In this document: one piece after another, positions 1-5,825 of the stretch
How positions within the stretch are numbered: position 1 is the stretch's first letter
Layout: every line of letters starts with the position of its first letter
Source: an uncultured Bryobacterales bacterium
GTDB taxonomy: Bacteria; Acidobacteriota; Terriglobia; Bryobacterales; UBA6623
Direction of reading: 5' to 3'
NCBI GenBank assembly: GCA_946887065.1
Contig: CAMPKL010000252.1
Location: forward strand, 1 to 6,100
DNA length: 6,100 bases
Made by a program: the position numbers and the translations under genes
The notes under the pieces: generated by a model
Databases searched by the model: none
What the model saw: only the letters and a program-made list of their open reading frames with translations
Told to the model about the DNA's origin: nothing

Positions 1-109
1 TGAGCGACAGGGTCTCGGTGATGAAGTCCGCCTGGGTGACGGGGGCGGGCGGGACGGCACCCTCTAACGGTGGGGCTCGGAGCGATCCTGATCGTAGTTG
101 TAGCGGCAT
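1..109 (-). CDS. Possible 5' end of an unidentified gene, cut by the window edge
   Basis: An open minus-strand frame begins at an ATG (109-107) and runs off the left edge after 36 codons. Its early residues are MPLQLRSGSLRAPPLEG and it later reads PVTQADFITETLSL. The reason to take it seriously is codon bias: in the 21 codons nearest the edge, 20 end in G or C, which is typical of a coding frame in GC-rich DNA, while the plus-strand frames over the same bases show no such bias. An in-frame TAG lies about 30 bases upstream, so the start must lie in this area. A weak purine-rich GAGAAG sits 6 bases before the ATG. I do not recognise the protein. It lies downstream of, and on the same strand as, the truncated aminotransferase. 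It could equally be non-coding edge sequence. Confidence 0.3.
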   Translation of the reverse strand, partial: MPLQLRSGSLRAPPLEGAVPPAPVTQADFITETLSL

Positions 110-110
110 C

Positions 111-165
111 CATAGCTTCTCTGTGAACAATATCTAGTCAGAACATTGGTGATAAAATCTTAAAG
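111..165. other. AT-rich junction segment after the broken aminotransferase
   Basis: About 33% GC (18 of 55 bases), against about 71% for the first 80 bases and roughly 60% for most of the window. The aminotransferase frame hits its premature stop at the right edge of this segment, and none of the three minus-strand frames through it resumes the aminotransferase sequence. No clear terminal inverted repeat, transposase remnant, or stem followed by a T-run is visible. It may mark a recombination or insertion breakpoint, or simply be an AT-rich spacer carrying a promoter for the edge gene. Confidence 0.4.
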
Positions 166-972
166 TTGAGCATTCTCGATGAGATTCTCGCGGCCGACTT
201 CGCGGATGTATTCGAGCGCCGCGCCGAGACCGAGCATCAGCGAGGTCGGCGGAGTGAACGGCGAGTCGCCGGTGACGCCGCCTTCGGCGTGAGCCTTCAA
301 GTTGAAATAGAAGTAGCGGTTCTTGGCCGTCTTCTCCTTCGCCCAAGCCTTGGCGCTGACCGAGGCGAAAGCCAGTCCGGGCGGGATCATAACGGCCTTT
401 TGCGAGCCGCCGATGACAACGTCGAGGCCCCAACCGTCGATGTCCAACGGCATGGTGCCGAGGCCGGTAATGGCGTCGATGATGAATAGCGCGTCCGTCT
501 TGGCGACGATCTTGCCCATCGATTCGATGTCGTGGGCCACGCCGGTGGAGGTCTCACTGGCTTGCACGAAGACGCCTTTGACGTCGGGATTCTCTTTGAG
601 CGCTTTCTCGACTTGTTCCGGCTCAACGGCCGAACCGTAGGGCTCTTCGATGACGATGGCTTCGAGACCGAAGGCTTTGGCGAGTTTCGTCCAACGCTCG
701 CCGAACTTACCGGCCTGGCAGATGATGACCTTTTCGCCGGGGCTAAAGAGGTTTGAGACCGAGGCTTCCATGGCTCCCGAGCCCGAAGAGGCGAACAGCG
801 CCACTTGGTTGTCGCTGCCGTACAGGTATTGCAGGTCTTTGATGACCTTGACGGAAACGTCGATGAAATCCTTGGTGCGGTGGTGCATGTCCGGCGCGGA
901 CATAGCACGCACGGCGGCGGGAAGAAGCGGCGTGGGGCCGGGGGTCAAAAGGCGAAGTTTACGGACATACAT
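160..972 (-). CDS. Class V aminotransferase (alanine-glyoxylate/serine-pyruvate type), C-terminally truncated, probable pseudogene
   Basis: PLP-dependent fold-type I aminotransferase of the family that moves amino groups between alanine or serine and glyoxylate or pyruvate in the cytoplasm. The start at 972 gives MYVRKLRLLTPGPTPLLP, the classic family N-terminus, and AGAGG lies 11 bases upstream. The frame is open back to 1320, but that extension is not family-like. Visible landmarks are SGSGAME (64-70), the cofactor aspartate in IIDAITGLGT (D166), and the PLP lysine in GGSQKAVMIPPGLAF (K192). The product is only 270 residues, whereas the family is usually about 360-390. It stops in RENLIENAQL, just where the C-terminal domain should begin, so the substrate-carboxylate arginine of the RIGH-like motif is missing. 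No downstream frame restores it. What remains is well conserved with no internal stops, so the break looks recent, or it is an assembly join. Exact substrate cannot be assigned. Confidence 0.85.
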   Translation of the reverse strand: MYVRKLRLLTPGPTPLLPAAVRAMSAPDMHHRTKDFIDVSVKVIKDLQYLYGSDNQVALFASSGSGAMEASVSNLFSPGEKVIICQAGKFGERWTKLAKAFGLEAIVIEEPYGSAVEPEQVEKALKENPDVKGVFVQASETSTGVAHDIESMGKIVAKTDALFIIDAITGLGTMPLDIDGWGLDVVIGGSQKAVMIPPGLAFASVSAKAWAKEKTAKNRYFYFNLKAHAEGGVTGDSPFTPPTSLMLGLGAALEYIREVGRENLIENAQL

Positions 973-1421
973 GGCTGCGGGAACCTCTATTTTTCGGGAG
1001 CCGGGGGCGGAAGCGGAAACCTGGTCGCGAACGACAGGCTTCAACAACACGAACACGACGAACAGCGCACGCCCCCGCAACCGGAGCAGTTGCGGCCAAG
1101 GCCTGGGGTGCGCGGATTGTTGTTCATCGCGAGTACGTCGCAGGCGGCGGCGAGTGAAGCACCCGCCTAGCTTCCAGCATAGCCGATGCGACGGCTGAAG
1201 AGCGCGGCAGCGGTACAGCTTCGGCCTACATCGACGCTTGTCACTCCCGACCGCCGCGTACGCCGGCGCACCTTGTCGCAAGTTGGCCTTCGCCGCAACC
1301 CGCCAGAGCTGCCCACACACAGCGTCGGGATTGGGATATTCTGTGTAAGCCGCCGGCGGGTTCAGAGCTTTGGACCGGGTCCGATGTCACATCTCGCCGC
1401 ATTGGCAACTCGATACAGCGT
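973..1421. other. Divergent intergenic region, no gene found
   Basis: This 449-base gap separates the minus-strand aminotransferase from the plus-strand histidine kinase, so promoters for both should lie here. I could not identify a convincing -35/-10 pair on either strand. Frames crossing it (plus 805-1170, plus 1186-1425, and the upstream part of the minus 160-1320 frame) read as arginine- and proline-rich sequence without domain character. One short perfect inverted repeat, CCGCAAC/GTTGCGG with a 7-base loop (1075-1095), is present. It has no T-run and its role is unknown. Confidence 0.5.
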
Positions 1422-2612
1422 ATGACCTCCATGCACGGGCCGTTGTCTGACGACGTCGCCGCGATTGCGCAACTGGACGTTGTTCCCAAAATTCTGGAGA
1501 CCGTATGTTGTGCGACGGGGCTCGGTTTCTCCGCGGTCGCGCGCGTTACGGAAGATCGTTGGATCGCGTGCGCCGTGAGAGACGAGATCGGCTTTGGCCT
1601 TGAGCCCGGCGGCGAGCTTGAAGTCAAGACCACGATCTGCGACGAGATTCGCGCTAGCGGGTGCTTGGTGGCGATTGACCATGTCGCCGAGGATGATCTC
1701 TTCCGCGACCATCCCACCCCGCGGAAGTACGGCTTTCAGAGCTATATTTCCGTGCCTATACGCCTCGTTGACGGCCGGTTCTTCGGGACCCTGTGCGCCA
1801 TCGACCCGAAGCCTGGCCGGGTGAAGGCGCCCGAGACCATCTCCATGTTCGAACTATTCGCAAACCTGATCGCGGTGCATCTCGATGCCCACGAGCGGCT
1901 CCAGGTTAGCGAGACCGCCTTACTCGACCAGCGGCAGAGCGTCGAATTAAAAGATCAATTGATCGCGGTGTTGGGACACGACCTGGGAAATCCTTTGGCA
2001 GCGATCCAGATGGGTACGATGCTCTTGCGGGCAAGAGGCCTTGATGAGGAGGCGTTGCGCGTCGTTTCGCTGATTGATTCCACTGCCGCCCGCATGTCTG
2101 AACTCATCGCCAATGTGCTTGATTTCGCGCGAGGCCGTCTGGGAGGAGGCCTTCCGGTTGATCTGGCGGCGGACTCGGAACTCCGCACTCTATTCGACCA
2201 AGTGATCAGCGAGATGCGGGCCGCGCACCCAGGGCGCATCATAGAGGCGGCATACGCTCTGCGGCAGCCGGTTATCTGTGACCGGTCGAGGATCGGCCAG
2301 GTGTTGTCGAACCTTATTGGTAATGCGCTGACTCACGGCGACACGGCAAGCCCCGTATGGGTTCGCGGCGACAGCGACGAGACCGGCTTGGAGTTATCGG
2401 TCGTTAACCGCGGTAACCCAATCCCGAAAGGGGCGCAGGAGCGGCTGTTTCAACCCTTTGTGCGGGGCGCCAGCATCCATCAAGGCGGCTTGGGACTCGG
2501 GCTTTATATCTCAGCTGAAATCGCCCGGGCCCACTCCGGCTCCCTGGACGTCGTCTCGACCCCTGAGGAAACCCGCTTCACGTTGCGTATTCCTTCGGCG
2601 GCGATGTCCTAG
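1422..2612 (+). CDS. GAF-domain sensor histidine kinase, soluble, orphan
   Basis: A 396-residue cytoplasmic sensor kinase that should autophosphorylate on histidine and pass phosphate to a response regulator not present here. There are no membrane segments. Residues about 15-155 form a GAF sensory domain, including GFQSYISVPIRL (104-115) and the FFGTLCAIDP strand (120-129). The HisKA dimerisation helix carries LKDQLIAVLGHDLGNPLAA with phospho-acceptor H186. The ATPase domain shows the N box QVLSNLIGNALTHG (293-306, N297 and N301) and the G2 box GGLGLGLYI (355-363). The usual DxGxG of the G1 box is replaced by NRGNPIP (329-335), a variant seen in some GAF and phytochrome-like kinases. The ATG at 1422 lacks a clear Shine-Dalgarno, and M4 at 1431 is an alternative. 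The sequence resembles GAF kinases of Proteobacteria such as Bradyrhizobium and Burkholderia. The ligand is unknown. Confidence 0.9.
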   Translation: MTSMHGPLSDDVAAIAQLDVVPKILETVCCATGLGFSAVARVTEDRWIACAVRDEIGFGLEPGGELEVKTTICDEIRASGCLVAIDHVAEDDLFRDHPTPRKYGFQSYISVPIRLVDGRFFGTLCAIDPKPGRVKAPETISMFELFANLIAVHLDAHERLQVSETALLDQRQSVELKDQLIAVLGHDLGNPLAAIQMGTMLLRARGLDEEALRVVSLIDSTAARMSELIANVLDFARGRLGGGLPVDLAADSELRTLFDQVISEMRAAHPGRIIEAAYALRQPVICDRSRIGQVLSNLIGNALTHGDTASPVWVRGDSDETGLELSVVNRGNPIPKGAQERLFQPFVRGASIHQGGLGLGLYISAEIARAHSGSLDVVSTPEETRFTLRIPSAAMS

Positions 2613-2624
2613 GAACAGGACATT
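2603..2624 (+). other. Short stem-loop at the histidine kinase stop codon
   Basis: TGTCCT (2605-2610) pairs with AGGACA (2617-2622) across a 6-base loop, and one A-T and one G-T pair extend the stem. It overlaps the TAG stop of the kinase. No T-run follows, so it is not a standard intrinsic terminator. It may be a weak transcript-end or stability element, or chance. Confidence 0.25.
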
Positions 2625-2666
2625 CCATCCGAGTTGCGTTAGACTCATCCACCGAGAGGTGCCTTC

Positions 2667-3653
2667 ATGCGAACTCCCCTACTAGCTGCGGCGGTTGTTG
2701 TTTTGGCTGGGCAAATCGGCGCTCAAGCCCAGCAGGGCTGGTATCCGCATGAGGGCTCCATGCTCAAATATCGCGTCAACGCCCGTTTTGGCCTAGAGCC
2801 CAACACGATGCCGTCCGGATGGGTTTTCGGTCGGGTGTCGGCTGTATCGGGAGACTCCAAAGGCAACGTTTACGTCTTCCACCGAGGAGAAGAAGCTGAT
2901 CCCATCTTGGTCTTCGATGAGTCCGGCAAGTTTCTGCGTTCGTGGGGACGCGGGATGTTTGGGCGTCGCCACGGCATTCGCGTCGACCCGGACGACAACG
3001 TTTGGGTGATGGATTACGGCGATCACCAGCTATTCAAGTTCACTCCCGAGGGCAAGCTGTTGATGACTCTCGGAGAGAAGGGCGTTGCCGCCGAAGACGA
3101 GACGCATTTCAATCGTCCCGCCGACGTGGCCTTCACTCCTAGCGGCGATTTCTATGTCGCGGACGGCTACGGCAACTCACGCATCGCGAAGTTCTCCAAG
3201 GAAGGCAAGTTCCTCTTTGCCTGGGGCAAGCGCGGGAAAGGTCCGGGCGAATTTCATACCGCCCACTCCGTCGCGATCGGTCCCGACGGCACAGTCTATG
3301 TGGCCGATCGTTCCAACAATCGCATACAGGTATTCGACCTGAACGGGAAGTTCCTCAAGCAGTGGACGCATCACGGGGCGACCCAAGGCATCAGCTTCGA
3401 CAAGCAGGGACGCATGTGGATTCTTTCCGCGCGAAACCATGTGGAAAACGAAACGCTGGGCGGCCTCTCGGGACGCATCATGCACATCGACACGAAGACC
3501 GGCGAGATCCTAGGATCGATTGAAAGCCCGGGGCATGGCTTGCACGCCGGCGTGAACGGGCACATCTACGCCGCCAGCATGAGCGGCAACGTGCTGGATT
3601 GGGCGCCGGGCTGGCTTGCCGTTACCGAAGACGGCCGTCTGCGACCCGAATAA
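2667..3653 (+). CDS. Secreted NHL-repeat six-bladed beta-propeller, peptidyl-alpha-hydroxyglycine amidating lyase-like
   Basis: A 328-residue exported protein. Residues 1-22 form a signal peptide (MRTPLLAAAVVVLAGQIGAQA, cut before QQGW). The rest is repeated propeller blades at roughly 55-95, 100-140, 150-190, 197-235, 238-283 and 288-310, with NHL signatures such as NNRIQVFDLNGKFL (217-230) and NSRIAKFSKEGKFLFAWG. The blade pattern is that of the lyase half of peptide-amidating enzymes (EC 4.3.2.5), which splits peptidyl-alpha-hydroxyglycine into peptide amide and glyoxylate. H102 (RHGI), H200 (TAHS) and H293 (GLHAG) fall where that family's three metal-binding histidines are expected, and Y168 (DGYGNSR) could be the catalytic tyrosine. 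These assignments are by eye. No copper monooxygenase partner is encoded in the window, so the real substrate in bacteria is unknown. GAGAGG 7 bases before the ATG supports the start. The gene begins 54 bases after the kinase and heads the run of envelope genes. Confidence 0.85.
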   Translation: MRTPLLAAAVVVLAGQIGAQAQQGWYPHEGSMLKYRVNARFGLEPNTMPSGWVFGRVSAVSGDSKGNVYVFHRGEEADPILVFDESGKFLRSWGRGMFGRRHGIRVDPDDNVWVMDYGDHQLFKFTPEGKLLMTLGEKGVAAEDETHFNRPADVAFTPSGDFYVADGYGNSRIAKFSKEGKFLFAWGKRGKGPGEFHTAHSVAIGPDGTVYVADRSNNRIQVFDLNGKFLKQWTHHGATQGISFDKQGRMWILSARNHVENETLGGLSGRIMHIDTKTGEILGSIESPGHGLHAGVNGHIYAASMSGNVLDWAPGWLAVTEDGRLRPE

Positions 3654-3703
3654 GCCGGGGGTTGCTGCCGGGTCAAAAAACGCACTAACCTGAACGGCAA
3701 GTC

Positions 3704-4309
3704 ATGGCGAAAAGTGCAGTCCTCACCTGGACGAAGAAGCTCCATACCTACTCGGGGCTTTTGACGTTTACGGCCTTCATCGTTTGGGGTATTATCGGCG
3801 TCGCTGGGGCATTCGCTCCCGGGCCCGAAGATTATCAGCCGCCCGATATTTCGGAGACGAGAGAGTTTCCGATGATATTGCCCGCTAACTTGGACGACCG
3901 GGATGCCGCTCGGCACATTTACGAGAACCTCGACATCCCGTTACGCGGCGGTCACTACAACATACGACGCGAGCCGGACGGTGATCTGGCGTTTTATGTC
4001 TTCACCGCGAGCGGCAGGCGAGACATCACGTATTTGGAAGATCGCGGCGTCGCCCGCATGGACATTCGCCAGAACAACATATTCGGGTTCCTATCGACCA
4101 TGCACACCGCCTTTTCCAGGCGGGGTCCGGAGACGCAAGCGGCGCGGTTGTGGGGCTACTACAACGAGCTCGCGGCTTGGGCCTTCGTCTTTATGACCGT
4201 GTCGGGTCTCTACCTATGGCTCGACACAAGGCCGGGGATGCGCTGGGCGCAGTTGCTCGCGGCGAGCTCGATCGGCTTCTCGATCGTGTTGTGGCTGGTG
4301 ACGGTGTAG
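3704..4309 (+). CDS. PepSY-associated membrane protein, first of a tandem pair
   Basis: A 201-residue inner-membrane protein with three likely membrane segments: about 15-38, 155-173 and 181-200. A periplasmic domain of about 110 residues lies between the first and second. The N-terminus TKKLHTYSGLLTF and the segment ending VSGLYLWLDTRPGMRW are the hallmarks of the PepSY-associated TM family. H14 lies at the start of the first segment and H134 (STMHTAF) lies just before the second. In better-known family members such as siderophore reductases, histidines of this kind can bind haem, but haem binding here is inference. It is less than half the length of full PepSY-TM proteins. The stop is 3 bases from the next ATG, so the two genes are almost certainly co-translated. 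The ATG at 3704 follows a weak GGCAAG and lies 50 bases after the propeller gene. Function is unknown. Confidence 0.75.
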   Translation: MAKSAVLTWTKKLHTYSGLLTFTAFIVWGIIGVAGAFAPGPEDYQPPDISETREFPMILPANLDDRDAARHIYENLDIPLRGGHYNIRREPDGDLAFYVFTASGRRDITYLEDRGVARMDIRQNNIFGFLSTMHTAFSRRGPETQAARLWGYYNELAAWAFVFMTVSGLYLWLDTRPGMRWAQLLAASSIGFSIVLWLVTV

Positions 4310-4312
4310 ATC

Positions 4313-4891
4313 ATGTTCCGATTGATGCGCAACATCCACCTGAGCATCGCCTTGACGGTGATCGTCATGGCCATGATCTTCGCTGCCAGCACGATCTTCT
4401 TCATGTACCGAAGCTGGTTCCCTGATGAAGTCACCGAGACGGAACGCACGGTCCAGGTGGCTGCGGAGGCGGCAGGTACGCCTCGCGAACTAGCTCTCGA
4501 GCTGATTCGAAACCACGGGCTCAAAGGAGAGGTGCAGAACGTTGCCGAGACGGACGAGGGTTATACGTTCCGGATCTTCCGCCCCGGCGTCGAGCACAGC
4601 GTCGCGTACTCACGTGCAACGGGTGAAGCGACCATCAAGGAAAGGCGATGGCAACTTGGTCAAACGTTGATGCAGCTTCACACGACTCACGGCTTTTGGC
4701 ATGAGTCGTGGGCGGCGACCCTCTGGTCGGCATTCTCGTTGGCGGCCTCGCTCGGATTGATCTTGCTTGGGGCCAGCGGCATCTATCTTTGGTTCGTCAA
4801 TCGCGCCGAGCGGTTGGTCGGCGGCATTCTCTTGGCTGTAGGCCTAAGCTACGGTCTGATCACTCTCATCCTGACGCGCATGGATTCCTGA
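4313..4891 (+). CDS. PepSY-associated membrane protein, second of a tandem pair
   Basis: A 192-residue inner-membrane protein laid out like its upstream neighbour: one N-terminal membrane segment (about 9-32), a periplasmic PepSY-like domain (about 40-110), then two membrane segments (about 134-161 and 167-187). Residues MRNIHLSIAL, QLHTTHGFWHESW and ASGIYLWFVNRAERLVGG line up in order with KKLHTYSGLL, TMHTAFSRRG and VSGLYLWLDTRPGMRW of the first protein, so the two look like diverged duplicates. H9, H123, H126 and H130 lie at or near the membrane. The periplasmic stretch, with TPRELALELIRNHGLKGEV followed by alternating strands, fits the PepSY fold. The gene starts 3 bases after the upstream stop, so translational coupling is likely. 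The partner is probably the upstream protein as a heterodimer (inference). Activity is unknown, with electron transfer or metal handling possible. Confidence 0.75.
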   Translation: MFRLMRNIHLSIALTVIVMAMIFAASTIFFMYRSWFPDEVTETERTVQVAAEAAGTPRELALELIRNHGLKGEVQNVAETDEGYTFRIFRPGVEHSVAYSRATGEATIKERRWQLGQTLMQLHTTHGFWHESWAATLWSAFSLAASLGLILLGASGIYLWFVNRAERLVGGILLAVGLSYGLITLILTRMDS

Positions 4892-4956
4892 CGGCGCCCG
4901 CTTCGCCTAGGACGCGATGTAGTAGCTTAAGCATGCTGGATGAAATCGAATCTCGC

Positions 4957-5736
4957 ATGCGATCTTGCATCAGGTATTGGTTGGCAATGGGCGCGGCGGC
5001 GCTTGTGTTCGCTGGGCTTGCGCTATCGCAGGCGGAATACGACGATCGCGACTTTTCGTCGGCGCCGCCGGACGCAGAGTTCCACTTCATTCGCCTGGAA
5101 TACGTCAACTTCGGTTGGGCCTTTGGCAGACGGCCTTGGTGGATGCAGGACTGGCCCGAGGCAGAAACGCATTTTGCCGAGGGCATTCGCCGGTTGACGA
5201 ACATAGATATCGGCACGAATCGGCATGTGCCGTTAACGGACGACCGCATCTTCGAGTATCCGTGGATTTATGCGACCCAAGTCGGCTACTGGGACTTAAC
5301 CGACGAAGAAACCGCGCGTCTTCGAGAATACCTGCTTCGCGGAGGATTTCTGTTTGTCGACGACTTCCATGGGCCGGAGGAATGGAGCGTATTCCAGGAA
5401 TCGATGGCGCGCGCGCTGCCGGAATTCCCGATCGTCGATCTGCCGGAAACCGATCCCCTTCTGCATACGCTCTATGACCTGGACCAGCGCACGCAGATTC
5501 CCGGCCTGCGCCACTTGCGCCGCGGCCCCGGCGGTTCCACCGTCGCCGAAATGCCGTACCCCGCAATCTGGCGGGGCATCTACGATGAGCATGAGCGTTT
5601 GCTCGTCGCCGTGAATTTCAACATGGACATCGGCGACGCCTGGGAACACGCCGATTGGGTCGAGTACCCAGAGCCGATGACGGCCTTGGCGTACCGCTTC
5701 GGCATCAACTACATCGTCTATGCCATGTCTCATTAG
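4957..5736 (+). CDS. Secreted DUF4159-domain protein
   Basis: A 259-residue protein with an N-terminal signal peptide (MRSCIRYWLA then a hydrophobic core, cut after SQA at about 26). The rest is a DUF4159 domain, recognised by EFHFIRLEYVNFG (41-53), ATQVGYWDLTDEE (106-118), LREYLLRGGFLFVDDFHG (122-139) and the C-terminal AVNFNMDIGDAWE (218-230). The glycine-rich GGFLFVDDF segment suits the glutamine-amidotransferase-like fold proposed for this family, but no catalytic Cys-His-Glu triad is evident, so a binding or scaffold role is as likely as an enzyme. The start is uncertain: ATG 4957 gives the best signal peptide, while ATG 4933 adds eight acidic-leaning residues. Neither has a clear Shine-Dalgarno. 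The frame is open back to 4708, but that part overlaps the preceding gene and is not protein-like. It lies 65 bases after the PepSY pair. DUF4159 has no established biochemical function. Confidence 0.85.
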   Translation: MRSCIRYWLAMGAAALVFAGLALSQAEYDDRDFSSAPPDAEFHFIRLEYVNFGWAFGRRPWWMQDWPEAETHFAEGIRRLTNIDIGTNRHVPLTDDRIFEYPWIYATQVGYWDLTDEETARLREYLLRGGFLFVDDFHGPEEWSVFQESMARALPEFPIVDLPETDPLLHTLYDLDQRTQIPGLRHLRRGPGGSTVAEMPYPAIWRGIYDEHERLLVAVNFNMDIGDAWEHADWVEYPEPMTALAYRFGINYIVYAMSH

Positions 5737-5812
5737 CGCGTGACGATACTTCGAGCGTTTGCGGGCTGATCGATGAAATCGCTAAGCTTCAGTCTGTCGC
5801 TCAGGCGGCAGT

Positions 5813-5818
5813 GAGGAG
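5813..5818 (+). promoter_or_regulatory. Ribosome binding site fixing a GTG start
   Basis: GAGGAG lies 7 bases before the GTG at 5826. This is the strongest Shine-Dalgarno match in the window and the reason the downstream gene is started at GTG rather than at the ATG seven codons in. Confidence 0.75.
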
Positions 5819-5825
5819 TCACCCT

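Noticed and set aside
387..908. Minus-strand open frame of 173 codons within the aminotransferase
   Set aside because: It is the same strand shifted by one frame, Ser/Pro/Arg-rich, and a shadow of the conserved aminotransferase frame.
1075..1095. Perfect 7-base inverted repeat in the divergent intergenic region as an operator or terminator
   Set aside because: No T-run follows on either strand, it is not placed at a visible promoter, and a repeat of this size is expected by chance in GC-rich DNA.
973..1320. N-terminal extension of the aminotransferase frame back to the ATG at 1320 (116 extra residues)
   Set aside because: The extension is Arg/Cys-rich with no family similarity. The family N-terminus LRLLTPGPTPLLP starts right after the ATG at 972, which has an upstream AGAGG.
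1241..1717. Minus-strand open frame of 158 codons overlapping the histidine kinase start
   Set aside because: It is Ser/Arg/Pro-rich with no domain pattern, and its 3' half is antisense to a clear GAF domain. It is a typical shadow frame in GC-rich DNA.
2603..2624. Stem-loop at the kinase stop codon as a rho-independent terminator
   Set aside because: The stem is only 6-8 pairs and there is no following T-run, so it is listed only as an uncertain element.
4708..4956. Upstream extension of the DUF4159 frame, giving 342 residues
   Set aside because: It overlaps the PepSY gene by about 180 bases in another frame and reads as low-complexity Arg-rich sequence. The signal peptide begins near 4957.
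5105..5566. Minus-strand open frame of 153 codons inside the DUF4159 gene
   Set aside because: Arg/Ala-rich translation with no recognisable motif. It is fully antisense to a conserved coding region.
5737..5825. Possible short leader peptide (ATG at 5774, 13 codons) or terminator before the last gene
   Set aside because: The 13-codon frame has no ribosome site or regulatory pattern, and no stem with a T-run is present.
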